Shown here one piece after another: positions 24,242 through 35,475 of a stretch of 64,000 nucleotides of DNA. Below the pieces are notes generated by a model. It saw nothing but the letters and a program-made list of their open reading frames with translations, did no database searches and had not been told where the DNA came from. Each line of letters starts with the position of its first letter. Positions within the stretch are counted from its first letter, which is position 1. Source of the stretch: Linanthus parryae (lineage: Eukaryota; Streptophyta; Magnoliopsida; Ericales; Polemoniaceae); the NCBI GenBank assembly GCA_023055425.1, contig JALGPY010000003.1, forward strand, positions 51,755,891 through 51,819,890, in the 5' to 3' direction. Both the position numbers and the translations under genes were made by a program.

Positions 24242-24414
24242 ACTAATATGACCAAGTTGTACTTACAAATTTCTTTGGCTTGAAGGAACTTTTGGTCTGC
24301 TTGCCTTGAGCAGATGCTTTGCACATTTCATCTTCTTTGAACTTGATGGATGGCAATCCTCTTACCAAGTCTTTAGAAATCAACTTGTTCAAAGTATGCA
24401 AACTAATATGACCA
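24095..24414 (-). repeat. 160-bp tandem duplication in S1 integrase zinc finger
   Basis: Units 24095-24254 and 24255-24414 differ at only a few positions. Each encodes the LNKLISKDLVRGLPSIKF to FKPKKFVSTT region. 160 is not a multiple of three, so the duplication breaks the reading frame. S2 carries a single unit. Confidence 0.9.
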
Positions 24415-24840
24415 AGCTTCCTGTGCCAAAGCTTTGAATCCTCTTTCAAAGCCTTCAGACACTTTAAACTTTCACCTGCAACTTTGTTAGTCTGAAAAGT
24501 ATAAACATTTTTTGATCTAGACTCTGTGAGAATGCAATCTCCTGATTTCTCATTTTGCACCACACACTTCTCTTTATCAAAGATAACTTTGTTTCCATTG
24601 TCACAAAGCTGAGATACACTAAGTAAGTTAAATTTCAAACCTTCAACTAGATACACATCAGAATTAGAGTTTTCAGAATTTGTACCAACTTTTCCAATGC
24701 CAAGAATATTGCATTTACCTTTGTCACCAAGTGTAATTGAACCTTTTTATTGCTCCTTCAATTCTAACAATAGAGAGCTCTTTCCACTCATATGTCTTGA
24801 GCAACCACTGTCCATAAAACCACTTCTGTTCTTTGATATT
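24243..24840 (-). pseudogene. S1 protease and pre-integrase region
   Basis: Copia aspartic protease motif DSGCSRHMSGKS near 24810-24775, followed by an in-frame stop, then GSITLGDKGKCNILGIGKVG. The GAG-pre-integrase domain continues as VYLVEGLKFNLLSVSQLCD, an FDKEKCVV stretch and LWHRKLGHISLHTLNKL (His-His half of the HHCC finger). CLKALK just before LWHRKLGH is another palindrome-encoded peptide. Confidence 0.75.
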
Positions 24841-25084
24841 GGTGACAACCTGCAAACACCAATCACTGCCTTACCCAGCTGTTAGACCAAGTGTGGAATT
24901 TGGATTCATATTCAGGATCAACCATGTTAGGTGGCCTAACCCCTTTAGGAACCCAAATCTGCTTAACTTGTCCTTTGAGTTGAAAAGGAAAAGTGTTCCT
25001 CATTATGTGAGGGTCTCTTCTTCTAAAAGGACAAGTCATCTTAACATGACCAGTTTTGCAGCAGTAATGACATGTAGGAGAAGT

Positions 25085-26719
25085 TTAGTTTCCAACTTTC
25101 ACAAATCTGGTATTATTCCTCCTTGGAAAATTTGGATTGAATCCGAAACCAGCTTTGTGAACAGACTGTGAACTTCCTCCAAGAATCAAGTTCAACTTGT
25201 GTTCTGATCCAGCAAGCTTGACTTTGACCAATTCAGATTCTTGAAGTTTCTCAGTAAGAGTAGTCTTTTGTTTATCTAATTCATCAATCTGATGTCTTAG
25301 ATTAACAAGGCTGTTACTTATTGAGGAGTTTTCAGTGACTACTTCCTTGACTTGTGTTTTCAAGGCTTTGAAATTGGTTTTCAAGGACTTGAAATCACTA
25401 TCAGTTTTCTTCTGACAGATTTCAAGATTCTGATTTAGGCAAACAAGTTGTAAGTTTTCTTTTGCTTGCTCATGAACTTTTTCTTTCAAAAGTTTGATCT
25501 CATTCAGATAATCTTCCTCATTCAAAAGCATTGTTCTGAGATATTCTGAAAGAGATTCTTTTGGTTTTGAAATCAGACAATTTACCATTACCTCAATGTT
25601 CTTCTCAGAATTTTCATCTTGCTTGGCCATGAAGCATATGTTGGCATGTTCTTCCTCAGATTCAGATTCACTAGAGCTATCTGAATCACTCCATGAAGCT
25701 ATCATGGCTTTCTTTATTCTTTCATGATCTTTCTTTTGAAATATCTTGCTTTTCTTATGTGGACAATCTCTTATCAAGTGTCCTGCATCACCACATTCAA
25801 AGCAGTTCATAACTTTTGATTTATTTTTTGAAGAGGACTTACCTTTTTAGTCCTTGCTCCTGGATGATCTATGCCTTTCTCTGTTGAAGTCTTTGTTTCC
25901 AAAGTTTTTCTTCATTTTGAGAATCCTTGTCAAGGCTTTGGAAATTAAGGAAATTGGATCTTCATCATTACCATCCTCAGTTTCAAGGCTTTGTGTTCTC
26001 TCACTCTCTTTGGCTTTGAGAGCTAAGTTCTTGACACTATCTGGGAGTTCTCCATCAGCTTCATTCATAGACATCTCATGTGTCAGGAGCTTCCCTTGTA
26101 GTTCATCAAGTTGTAGAGTTGAGAGATTTTGAGCTTCTTCAATAGATGTGGTCTTTGTTTCCCACTTTGCCTTTGGAAGACTTCTGAGAATCTTCCTCAC
26201 ATTTTCCTCATTGGAAATTTGTTTTCCCAGTGAATCAAGGTTGTTGACAATGTCAGTGATCCTCTTGAACATGTCTCTGATGGACTCATCTGCATTCATC
26301 TTAAACAGGTCATATTGCCTGAGATATATTTTGATCTTGGTTTGCTTGACTTGACTGGTTCCCTCAAAGGTAACCATAAGCTTATCCCAGATTTCTTTAG
26401 CAGTTGTGCATCTAGAGATCCTGTTGAATTCATCTGTACTCAAAGCACAATACAAAATGTTAAAAGCTTTGTAGTTCTTAGAATATTGATCTAATTCAGA
26501 AGAGGAGAGTGAGTCTTCTATTTTGGGAGTTTTAATCCCATCTTTCTCTGTGTAGAAAGTATGAGGCCCATTTTGGATAATGGTCCAAAGCTCTAGATCT
26601 TGATCAATGATGAACATTTTCATAAGGGCTTTCCAGTGAGAAAAATTTTCTCCACAAAATAGAGGAGGTCTGTTAGCAGCTCTTCCCTGTGAGAAACCAC
26701 CATCACCTACAATAATCAT
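25085..26719 (-). pseudogene. S1 gag
   Basis: Gag starts at the ATG at 26719 (MIIVGDGGFSQGRAANRP), about 36 bases after the primer site; the longer open frame reaching back into the LTR is not meaningful. A UBN2-type Gag domain contains FSHWKALMKMFI, EIWDKLMVTFEGT and IRDMFKRITDIVNNL. One TAA at about 25847 (RSKD then KGKSSS; S2 has a Tyr codon there) precedes the CCHC knuckle CFECGDAGHLIRDCP. A coiled-coil stretch follows with DFKSLKTNFKALK, again encoded by the palindrome. Frame ends at 25085 with TAA, just before a second knuckle-like CHYCCKTGHVKMTC. Gag packages RNA in the particle. Confidence 0.82.
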
Positions 26720-26754
26720 GATCACCAGATGGTTAAATCTATACAGTGATAGAA

Positions 26755-26766
26755 GCTCTGATACCA
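26755..26766 (-). promoter_or_regulatory. Primer binding site of S1 (initiator tRNA-Met type)
   Basis: Minus strand TGGTATCAGAGC, three bases inside the 5' LTR. This is the usual copia site complementary to the 3' end of initiator tRNA-Met. Confidence 0.9.
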
Positions 26767-26769
26767 ATT

Positions 26770-28048
26770 TAAAGTATGAGTATGCAGATGTTAATGCAGC
26801 TAAGATACCCAAGAAGAGGGGTTGAATAGTGTATGCCAACTTTTTGCAAAACATTCTAGGAAGATGAAAACTTGTGCCAAAAATGAAGTTCAAGGCCTTG
26901 AAAACTAGTTCAAGTCCTTAGAGAAGATGAAGACAGTATAAAGCAAGTATGCCTTTTTTCAAGGCCTTGAAAACAGGTACAAACCCTTGAAAAACAGACA
27001 GTTGTGTGAGCTGCAAAAACTCTGAAAAATAATGAACTGAAAAATAATGAACTTCAAGTGACAAGTGATTTATAAATTTCAGTCCACTTGGACCTGCAGG
27101 ATTTTTAACTCAATTCTTATTAATCAAAATCTAAGCCCTAGAACTCAAGCCCAGAGAGTTCCTTTACTCTGTTACAGCTTGTGGTTTTCCCTAACCTGTC
27201 TAGTACCTGCTCTAGCTAACTGATTAACTAAGAATTCACTATTGTTCACCTTGAAAAATCCTTGAGAATAGATGTAGAGATAATACAGAAATGATCTACC
27301 AATACAGCTCAAAACAGAAGTACACTTAGAATAGAAAACTGCATTGAAGAATGCAGTGAACTTCTGTGGAATGGATTGAGAGTTTGATGTTCTTATTTGG
27401 TGCTTTGTCAATCCATAAACTTGTCTCTTGCTTTGGAGCGTTGAGTCTCGTATTCTGTTGCTTCAAAGTGAGATCTATTTATACTGTTTGAAGCTCTGCA
27501 AATCTTCCCAGATTTTCAGCAACAACTTCCTATTTTATAGGCAACAGATTTGACTCTCTTTAACAGCTTTCTCTAACGGATAGTTGATGACAATCTTCAG
27601 ATATATTGTTGTGATCTTGTCTATAAACACTCTGAGAAGTTTTCAGAAGTCTCTGATTATCACAGGATCAAAATGTCCAACTATTTCCAAAACTGCACAA
27701 ATTCAGTTTAGGAAATAATCCTGCAAATATTAGAAACAAAATTTCCTGCAATAACAAATTCAAACAGATGATATTCTATTATCAAAACATGTTAGAATAA
27801 TTTGTCTTTCATCATATAATAGCAGTGAATCAAACATATTAAAGATAGAAAGGGAATCAACTCAGAGAGTTTGCAGAAAACTCCTCCTGAGATTGTTCAC
27901 ATAGGTTAAGCAGTTTCATGGCTTTGAATCCATTTTCAAGGCCTTGAAAATAGTTTCAAGCCTCTGAAGCTGATTCAAGGATTTGAAAGGTGATTCAAGG
28001 CCTTGAAATAGCTGAGCTATTCCAAGCCTTGCACAACTTGATCTTACA
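26770..28048 (-). repeat. 5' LTR of S1
   Basis: 1279 bases. On the minus strand it begins TGTAAGATCAAG and ends CATACTTTA. Palindrome-type CAAGGCCTTGAA units cluster near its outer end (27925-28010) and again near its inner end (26893, 26959). Confidence 0.9.
27476..27483 (-). promoter_or_regulatory. TATA box in S1 5' LTR
   Basis: Reversed TATAAATA, conserved at 18451-18458 in the other LTR and at 37576-37583 in S2. Likely Pol II promoter of the SIRE-like family. Confidence 0.7.
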
Positions 28049-28053
28049 CTTTG

Positions 28054-30217
28054 TTTAGTGATTCTCAATCATATTGAGTAAATCTCATCTGAACAAAACT
28101 ATAATTGCATCCAATGCAATTATCGGTCCACTTGGGTGAATAACTTTTATTCTTTATCTATTTCATAGATAACACCCATTCACTAATTTTTCAATCTTAT
28201 TGAATTAGCTTAGTTGCATAACTCAAAGTGGAGCAACACTTCAAACCTTTTATGTCTAGCTCGCTCTTTTAAAGAGCTTCTTTTAATGTATGACCATATC
28301 ATACGCCTCCATGTTTTTCATCTTGCTTCCAAAGCTCAGAGTTCATGGCAGCTAACATGAGGCAAGTCAAATTCAAAGAAAAATTATTTGATGTTCCTTC
28401 CATTAGGTTTTAGTGTGTATTGGTAGTCGGTGGGAAGAGAACTTAATGTTCTACGATGTACAACAATTTTTCTTTTATTTTAGAACAATTATCGATTTTT
28501 ATACCAATCTAGAAAATAGATTCCAGCCAGCTTGTCCATCTTATGGACATAAAGTCGTGTTTCGTTTTTTTAATGCCATGGGTATTCAACACCAAAAGGA
28601 TTATGAAAAGTATGTGACGTTTAACTATATTTAACAAGGATTTAAATTGTCAAACATAGCTCCCACTATTTTTCTACGGATTAATAACCCTTAAATATTA
28701 ATGCGGAAAATATCATTACATTTTCTAGTGGGTGGCAAGATCCCTATTTCACTTCTTTTGAGCTTGCTTTGGCAGGTCACCCAAAATTAGTTATTTTAGG
28801 TAGGAACAATTCCAATTGCATCCTCATGCAACTCTTGGTTCAATTGGGTAAATAACTCCTTATTTATCCATCCTTATGGATAATCCCAATTGATTGCCTC
28901 TAGGTTTGAATCATATTAATAACCTAGTTGTGTCTAAACTCTTATTTAAACAATTGCACATTACTTGCTTGTGTCATCGCATCACATCATTATGAACCAA
29001 GTCGCCTTGCTTTTGGCATGTACGAGCTTGATAAATCATGATGATGACGAGTGTTTAAATAACGAGAAGGCAAAACACAATATTTGAATTGAGGGATTTT
29101 ATTTTCAATTTTAAATGTTTTGTTGATCCATATCAACTGATCTATCTATTTTGAGTTTGGGCACAACTCCAAATAATAGATCCGGTTTGTTAATTATCTT
29201 ATTATCCTAATTGCATGCATCATCCATACACCAATCACAAAAAAATAAGACAGAAAAATAAACAACCACAAAATAAAATAAAACGTGATATGGATATGGC
29301 CTTTTCTAGACTAAGATATTCCCAAGCCAAGGGTAATATCTATGAACCCCAAAAGCAAACACATCTCCATGTGTCTTCATCTTTTGGTCCATCCTTCATA
29401 GTCTTGTGGAATGCTCCATGCTCTATCTTTTGTGGCTTCTTTGGCTTCGGGCTTCTTGTCTCCAATCTTGACTAAAAATGTATTCTATCTAGCACTAGCT
29501 AACAACTATTCTAAAGAATAAATCTCACAAGTTGAGACAAAAATCAGCTCGCATGCCGTAAACCCTAATTAATTATTACATCAAATTGATCGGCTCGCTG
29601 GCCGTAAACCAAACCACAAAATTAAACAATCACACCAAAACACATCCTAAGGCCATATCCAATCACCATGCAAATTGCACATAAACAGTTACAACCAATT
29701 TTTAACGCGCTTGGTCAATTTTAATTGATTTTAGGATTAACTAGGGTCAAACGGTCCAAGAGGCCCAACCAAACACTTGGCCGAACCCCTTAAAGGACCG
29801 TCCAAGGCCTTGGGCCAGTCGGCCCCTGGCCACGGCTAGGCCGTGTGCTAAGGCTTCCCCGGCCCCTAGGCCGAACCTTGCTTGGACGGAAAGGAAGGAG
29901 GGGAGGTCCCCTAGGGGGGACCTCCTTAGGAGTTGTTTCCAAAACAACTCCTTGCCTTGTTGCCCAAGTTTGGTGGTTTCCTTATTTGGAAAAACTCTTT
30001 TTCCCAATAGGATGCCCAAACCCTAGATCTAAGATCCTAAAATTTTTCAAACTCACTTATTCATGCAACCAATGCAAAAATTAGGTCTTGTTTTGTTTGA
30101 TTACTGACAAATTGTATCATATGCTTGATTTGTCTGTTTTACGCGATAAACAACAAAATTTAAAGTGTAAAACTATGAAAACGTGACACATAAACCACGT
30201 ATATGTTCTACGACATG
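28054..30217 (-). other. A2 leader and gag region
   Basis: Continuation of A2 beyond the S1 insertion, colinear with A1 1-1800 reversed. It contains the two halves of the family's direct repeat (about 28060-28260 and 28790-29060), each with a form of the CTTGCCAAAGCAAG stem-loop (for example GAGCTTGCTTTGGC at 28763). The gag remnant lies between them. The region nearest the primer site (29750-30000) is GC-rich and has no coding signal. Confidence 0.65.
28280..28620 (-). pseudogene. A2 gag remnant
   Basis: Minus-strand translation shows RDKLAGIYFLDWYKNR, the copia Gag entrance motif, followed by stops, and a LAAMNSELWKQDEKHG-like stretch. It parallels A1 at 1150-1465. Confidence 0.5.
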
Positions 30218-30231
30218 TGGCTCTGATACCA
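30218..30231 (-). promoter_or_regulatory. Primer binding site of A2 (initiator tRNA-Met type)
   Basis: Minus strand TGGTATCAGAGCCA, one base from the 5' LTR end. It fixes the element's orientation. Confidence 0.92.
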
Positions 30232-30232
30232 C

Positions 30233-31781
30233 TGTAGGTTTTTTATCATGGATACGCAGCGGAAGAAAGATTTTATCCATTCAAGACCCTCCAAGGATCA
30301 CAGGAAGAGAATCATAACGATGGTAAGGGAAGAAACAATCAACACACCTTAGAGGTCTCCTGTGATGACTGGTAACGTGAATTGTGTCACGTCTCTACGG
30401 TTGATCCACGCCTAGAGGTGAGATCTAGATCCTCCAACTCCTTGTGCTAGCTAGGAAGAATGGAAGAGGAAGAAGAAATCATGCAACATGGTGTAACAAG
30501 GTGGGCGGCACCTCCATGTGGGGCCGACGGGTAGGGGGCGGTCCCAAGGGGGGTTCGGCCCTCCTTTGGGGCTTGCTCTCTCTCCTTGCTTTATTATCTC
30601 CTACTCCAAGTATGTAGATGTGTGTAGAGAAAATAAGCTAGGAGTGTTCTTTGTATAGTCTAACAACTCCTTGTCCTACTACATAAAGAACCCCTCTTCT
30701 AATCCTACTCAAATAAGGATTAGTCCCTTTTGAAAACTAATACTAATCATGTCCATACATGGATTACTTCTCTTTGAAAATTAATCCTAATCATGTCTCT
30801 ACATGAATTAGTCCACCTTGGCAAATCCTAATCATGTATATACATGGATTAGTCTAACTTGCATATTAGTCCTACTAAGTTAGCAAGTTGTTGCGATTTG
30901 ATTCTTCTAATTAATTAATCATATTAATTAATTAATTCCCAAGTCTATTTCACCCCTATATGGAGTGTGACCCCATAGGTTCTATTTAGTTGGAAGTAGC
31001 AATTTACTAATATGGAGTGCCCTCTTGCAAGGCATACATTCTAGCCAACAAATAGAAAAGTCATCATGACAAACCTTGTTAAAGTATTGTCTCATCCCTT
31101 TGTCCCAATATCCGGATTGGACACAAGACATACAAGTCACGCTCGTATATCCAATCCATAGTTTCTCGATCCTGGGAGTAGCCTTATTTTTGCAAATAAC
31201 ATCAATATCCTATATTAATTTTTTTGAGTCTGGCCAGACATTCTATAAGCACTATCCCTCGAGTGGCCTAGGATATTTTCTCCAATTATGTGGGAGGAAA
31301 AAATTCTATCTACGTCGATTACGATCTCTAAGCTTACTTCTTATTATATCCGGTACGCACCTTTATAGCTACCCAGTCACGATGTAGCGTTTGACGCTAC
31401 CAAAACACAATAATTCACAACTATACAATCTAGTGACTTCAAGTCTAAGGATGACAATACCGTTACACCGCGAGAAGCACTTGTGACTTTACATAACATG
31501 TATGTAGCCTTCTCGGAGATGGGTCAATCCAATATGCCACTCCTCCTAATGCATACCCATGTGTTGAATCATGATATCTCCATATCAATCCAACCCCATA
31601 CTAGTCTATATTTGATTGTCCTGTTAATCAATATAATTGACTAGGGATATTTTAAGAATATAACATTTATATTCTAAGGACTTCATTCATGTTATCATAT
31701 CTCCATACCGATAACATAGTGAATCGTAAATCCATATATTTGTCACAATTAATTGATTGCCTCTAGGGCACAGTTCAAACA
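30233..31781 (-). repeat. 5' LTR of A2
   Basis: 1549 bases. On the minus strand it runs TGTTTGAACTGTGCCC to AAAACCTACA. The TATA position near 30650 reads TATACAAA rather than TATATAAA. The CCGTCGGCC island is near 30523. Confidence 0.9.
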
Positions 31782-31954
31782 CAAGGCAACCAGCAGAACC
31801 ATTGAAATCGGCATGTTCCTGCTACTATTGCAAGATGTGCCACCAGAACCATCCCGGAGTGGATTGCGCAGGAAACTTAGTCACTTGCAATAATTGTGGC
31901 AATATGGGTCATCGTGCTTTTGAGTGTCGTTCACGACAAGCTAGGAATCGATAG
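31782..31954 (+). pseudogene. G gag fragment with zinc knuckles
   Basis: CYYCKMCHQNHPGVDC is a degraded first knuckle and CNNCGNMGHRAFEC a canonical CCHC knuckle, which binds RNA in nucleocapsid. Upstream capsid sequence is absent because the element begins here after the A2 LTR. The frame ends in an Asn/Gly-rich tail. Confidence 0.8.
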
Positions 31955-32149
31955 GTGAATCAGGGAGGAAAGTACCAGGGGATACGGTAGTTCAATGGAA
32001 ACAACTAGGGCGGAAACCAACAGTTCGGCAACAAGAACTATGGAAACCACAACAACCATAATAATGGGGGAAAACAACTATGGCAGACAGTAGGGGTACC
32101 ATCAAGTTAATGGGGGGAATCATGGAGCTTAGAATGGGAATAATAACAA

Positions 32150-32310
32150 CTTGAGGGAATAGATGTTATGTTGGGAATGGATTGGCTGACTAAATATCGA
32201 GCAGTCATAGACTGTCACGATCAAAAGATCAGGCTTAAGGGTCCAAATTGGGAAAAGGTTTATTACCGTGACATCACAAGGGAACCGCGCATCCGACTAG
32301 TGTAAGCCTT
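32150..32310 (+). pseudogene. G protease remnant
   Basis: The VMLGMDWLTKYRAVIDC tract is the C-terminal signature of gypsy retropepsin. The DTG catalytic triplet is not visible: the upstream part seems deleted or mutated between about 31960 and 32150. Confidence 0.7.
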
Positions 32311-32479
32311 GACTATAACCAACCAAGCGAAGAAGGGTAATAATGCTTATTTATGTTATGTCCAAGACGTGTCTAATCAGGAGAATGTGCTAGAAGAGAT
32401 ATCGGTATTAAAGGACTTTCCAGATGTATTCCCGGATGAGATTCTAGGAATTCCACCTTGAAGGGAAGTTGAGTTCACA

Positions 32480-33060
32480 ATGGACTTAGCACTGAAACAA
32501 CTCCAATCTGGAACGCGTCGTACCGTATGGCACCAGAAGAGTTGAAAGAAGTAAAGGATCAGTTGCAAGAACTCTTTCAAAAACGTAACATAAGGCCAAG
32601 TGTGTCACCTTGGGGAGCACCAGTGTTATTTTTGAAGAAGAAAGATGGAAGTTTGATGTTGTGAATTAACTACAGAGAGTTGAACAGTGCAAAAATCAAG
32701 AACAAATACCATTTACCCCACATTGACGACTTGTTCGATAAACTACAAGGGGAGACTGTTTTCTCAAAGATAGATTTGAGATCAGGGTATCACCAGCTTT
32801 GGGTAACCGAGAAGGACATCATGAAGACAACCTTTAGAATGAGGTATGGCCATTACGAGTTTACTGTGATGCCTTTTGGCTTAACTAATGCATCTGTTGT
32901 GTTTATGGATCTAATGAATCGTGTTATGAGGCCGTTTCTGGATCTGTTGATGGTCGTCTTTATTGATGACATCCTCGTTTACTCGAAGAGCGAGGATAAT
33001 CACCCAAGAATATCTCAGGGAAGTGTTGTAGACTTTGAGGCAGGAGCAAATGTATGCTAA
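32480..33060 (+). pseudogene. G reverse transcriptase
   Basis: The N-terminal part has stops (a TGA-like break near 32665 before NYRELN). From 32680 an open stretch has [24 protein letters not shown], the FGLTNA block and the catalytic FIDDILVYS with FIDD at 32959-32970. A frameshift near 33030-33045 moves the frame into the thumb/RNase H segment. Catalytic Asp residues are present. Confidence 0.85.
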
Positions 33061-33760
33061 GCACTCGAAATGTGAGTTATGGCTAGATCATTTTCCATTT
33101 CTGGGACACATAATCTCGAAAGAAGGGATATTTGTGGAGCCAGGAAAGATTTCAGCAGTTAAAGACTGGCCAAATCAGAAGAATGTGTCAGAGATAAGAA
33201 GTTTTCTAGGATTAGAAGGTTATTACAGGCGTTTTTTGAAAGATTTCTCAAAGATCGCTAGACCGCTGACTACGCTAACTAAGGAAATAGTGAAGTGTCA
33301 TTGGAGCAAAGAGTGTGAGGAAGCTTTCCAAATATTGAAGGAAAAGTTCACTACAGCTCCTGTGTTAGCTTTACCAAATGATTTAGGTGACTTTGACGTT
33401 TACAGTGACGCGTTAAAGAAGGGTCTAGGATGTGTGCGTATGCAGGAAATAAGGGTCATTGCCAATGCTTCAAGAAAGTTGAAACCCCATGAAGAAAACT
33501 ATGCTACACATGATTTAGAGCTTGCAGCGATAGTTTTCGCATTGAAGATATGGAGACATCACCTATATGGGGCCTTGTGTAGGTTGTATACGGACCACAG
33601 CAGTCTCAAGTACATCTTTACGCAGAAGGAGCTAAACAACAGGCAAAGACGTTGGCTAGAGATTATAATAGATTATGAATTGCGTATCTAATATCACGAG
33701 GGAAAGGCAAACGTAGTAGCTGATGCGTTAAGCCAGAAATCGAGTCATGCTTTAAACGCT
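33030..33760 (+). pseudogene. G RT connection and RNase H
   Basis: [22 protein letters not shown] and [19 protein letters not shown] are the RT thumb. The RNase H part has [36 protein letters not shown] and [17 protein letters not shown], then [12 protein letters not shown], a TAA in place of a Ser/Glu-type codon, and HEGKANVVADALSQK. One stop therefore separates RNase H from integrase. Confidence 0.85.
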
Positions 33761-34757
33761 ATGCTAGTTTTGCCAGACAGGATATGCCATGAGTTTAGAA
33801 AGCTCAAAATTAAAGTGTTGGAACAAGGTGGAGTGAAGAATATTCTCGGGAACATGACAGTTGTGCCAGATGTCTTAGAAGAGATAAGGAGTAACCATCC
33901 AGGAGATGTGAAGCTGGAAAGGATAAAGAAGAAGATTATAGAAGGTCAAACAAATAAAATCCATGAAGATGGAAGTATGCGCTACAAGGGGAGATGGTGC
34001 GTACGACGTAAGTAAGCGAAAACCAAGTATAAGTTGATGCGTGAAGAGCATAACACACCCTATTCAGTACATCCAGGGGGTGAAAAACTCTATATAGATT
34101 TGAAGAAGACATTTTGGTGTCCCAACATGAAAAAGGAAGTAGAAGAATTTGTGGCTAGATGTCTAACCTGCCAAAAAAGTGAAATTAGAGCATAAAAGAA
34201 TGGGAGGCTTATCTCAACATTGGAGATTCCATTTCAATGGATTTCGTGACCGCCTTACCGACATCAAAGAATGGACTGAATCAGATTTGGGTCGTGGTTG
34301 ACAGATTGACCAAGACAACAAGGTTCATTCCGAGAAGGATACATGGAATATGGAACAAAGGGCTGAAGCTTATATGAAGAACATTGTGAGATGCCTTGGA
34401 GTCCCAAGTTCAATATTTCGGACAGGGATCCCAAATTTCTCTCTCACTTTTGGAAAGCGCACTAGGAGGCTTTTGGAACCCATTTGAAATTCAGTACAGC
34501 ATTCCACCCAGCCACAGATGGGCAAACTGAGAGGAAAATTAATTCAGACGTTGGAAGATATGATGAGGGCTTCTGTTATGGACTTTCAAAGATCATGGGT
34601 TGGTAGATTACCTCTAATAGATTTTTCGTACAATAACAGTTACCGCGCCAGTATTAGCATGGCACCTCACGAAGCGTTGTATGGAAGAAAGTGTCGAACA
34701 CCACTGTGTTGGAGTGACATAAGCGAGAAAACAGTGATTGTTTCGCAGCTAATTTAA
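33761..34757 (+). pseudogene. G integrase
   Basis: The HHCC finger is recognisable at about 34066-34187 (HPGGEKLYIDLKKTFWCP, then CLTCQK). The core begins with MDFVTALP, carrying the first Asp, then WVVVDRLTK. After frame changes come DRDPKF, carrying the second Asp, and HPATDGQTER, carrying the catalytic Glu region. From 34518 an open part has DFSYNNSYRASISMAPHEALYG and CWSDI. At least three frame breaks occur, so it is non-functional. Confidence 0.8.
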
Positions 34758-34857
34758 GATATGACATATCAGGTGTGAGTTACGCGATTCAATCGTTGTG
34801 GACTGACAGATCAGGTGTGACCCAAATCTGTTTCAAATTGGAGAAAAGGCAATCATT

Positions 34858-35265
34858 GTGAACTCGCCTACTAAGGGAGTCATGAGATTCAATCAGAAAG
34901 GAAAATTGAGCCCGAAATTCATTGTACCATATGACATCCTAGAGAAGACTGGAGAAATTTCATATCGGCTGGATCTACCACCAAATTTGGGTCGTGTTCA
35001 CAATGCATTCCACGTATCTCAGTTGGAGAAGTACGTTCGTGACCCATCTCATGTATTGGACCCCGAACCAGTGGAATTGGAACCTTCGTTGAGTTATGAG
35101 GAGCATCCTCTCAAGATTCTAGACAGAAAGACAAGGGACACCTGCAACAAGAGTTTCAAGCTTGTAAAGGTATTGTGTACAAATCACCTCACATAAGAGT
35201 AACATGGTAAGTGGAGGATGAGATGAGGAAGAAGTATCCTCACCTTTTTGAAGAGGTATTTTGAG
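34858..35265 (+). pseudogene. G integrase C-terminus with decayed chromodomain
   Basis: KLSPKFIVPYDILEKTGEISY and the LPPNLGRVHNAFHVSQL tract are the GPY/F-type C-terminal module. A chromodomain-like tail follows, SFKLVKVLCTNH, then after a stop pieces resembling the usual E-x-T-W...M-R-K-K-Y-P-H-L-F ending (to about 35260). Chromodomains of this kind can direct integration toward heterochromatin. It is broken by a stop at about 35194. Confidence 0.7.
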
Positions 35266-35284
35266 TTCCGAGGACGTCACTCCT

Positions 35285-35475
35285 CTAAGGGAGAGAGGAT
35301 GTAATATTTGGGTTTTTAGTACGTCATTTTTAGTACTCCTTATAGTATATTGCACATCATTCATGACTTATGTTTCATTTAGTAGATACACCCTAGAGTG
35401 GATACTCATACCTTAGTGGTCGTTGAGAAGTTGGTTTAAGCTTGGAGGACCGAGCTCTCTTTAAGGGGGAAAGGA
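35285..35475 (+). other. G 3' region with two successive polypurine tract/LTR-start pairs
   Basis: The first pair is AGGGAGAGAGGA followed by TGTAATATTTGGG at 35309. The second is TTTAAGGGGGAAAGGA (to 35475) followed by TGAAATACCCCG at 35476. Only the second matches the solo LTR at 54347-56990. Confidence 0.6.

Larger units (their letters stand above)
17761..28048 (-). mobile_element. SIRE-like Ty1/copia element S1, complete, nested in A2
   Basis: About 10.3 kb with two LTRs of about 1.26 kb, a TGGTATCAGAGC primer site, a gag with two Cys/His zinc knuckles, protease, integrase, RT and RNase H in copia order. An extra env-like ORF follows RNase H, and a GGGGGAG polypurine tract precedes the 3' LTR. 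Large size, a second CHYC-type knuckle, an extra 3' ORF and repeated palindromes are known Sirevirus traits, which is why I place it there. The pol frame is broken in several places. The LTRs differ at roughly 9 of 235 positions in a stretch I compared. Confidence 0.9.
13330..31781 (-). mobile_element. Angela-like Ty1/copia element A2 with nested S1
   Basis: On the minus strand the order is 5' LTR (31781-30233), Met-type primer binding site, leader, gag remnant, a nested SIRE-like element, then the rest of pol, the polypurine tract and the 3' LTR (14868-13330). Removing S1 leaves about 8.2 kb with roughly 5 kb internal, colinear with A1. The two LTRs show about 14 differences over some 370 bases compared by eye. 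Expected 5-bp target duplications are not seen: GCTTG on the left against CAAGG on the right. The flanks also belong to different elements, CACTA spacer on one side and chromovirus gag on the other. Confidence 0.88.

Noticed and set aside
25847..26893. Gag start at 26893, giving a longer protein
   Set aside because: That frame runs back through the primer site into the 5' LTR. The ATG at 26719 matches the S2 start (MSIVGDGG) and lies just after the primer site.
13330..31781. 5-bp target duplication around A2
   Set aside because: GCTTG and CAAGG do not match in direct orientation; the inverse resemblance is not a target duplication.
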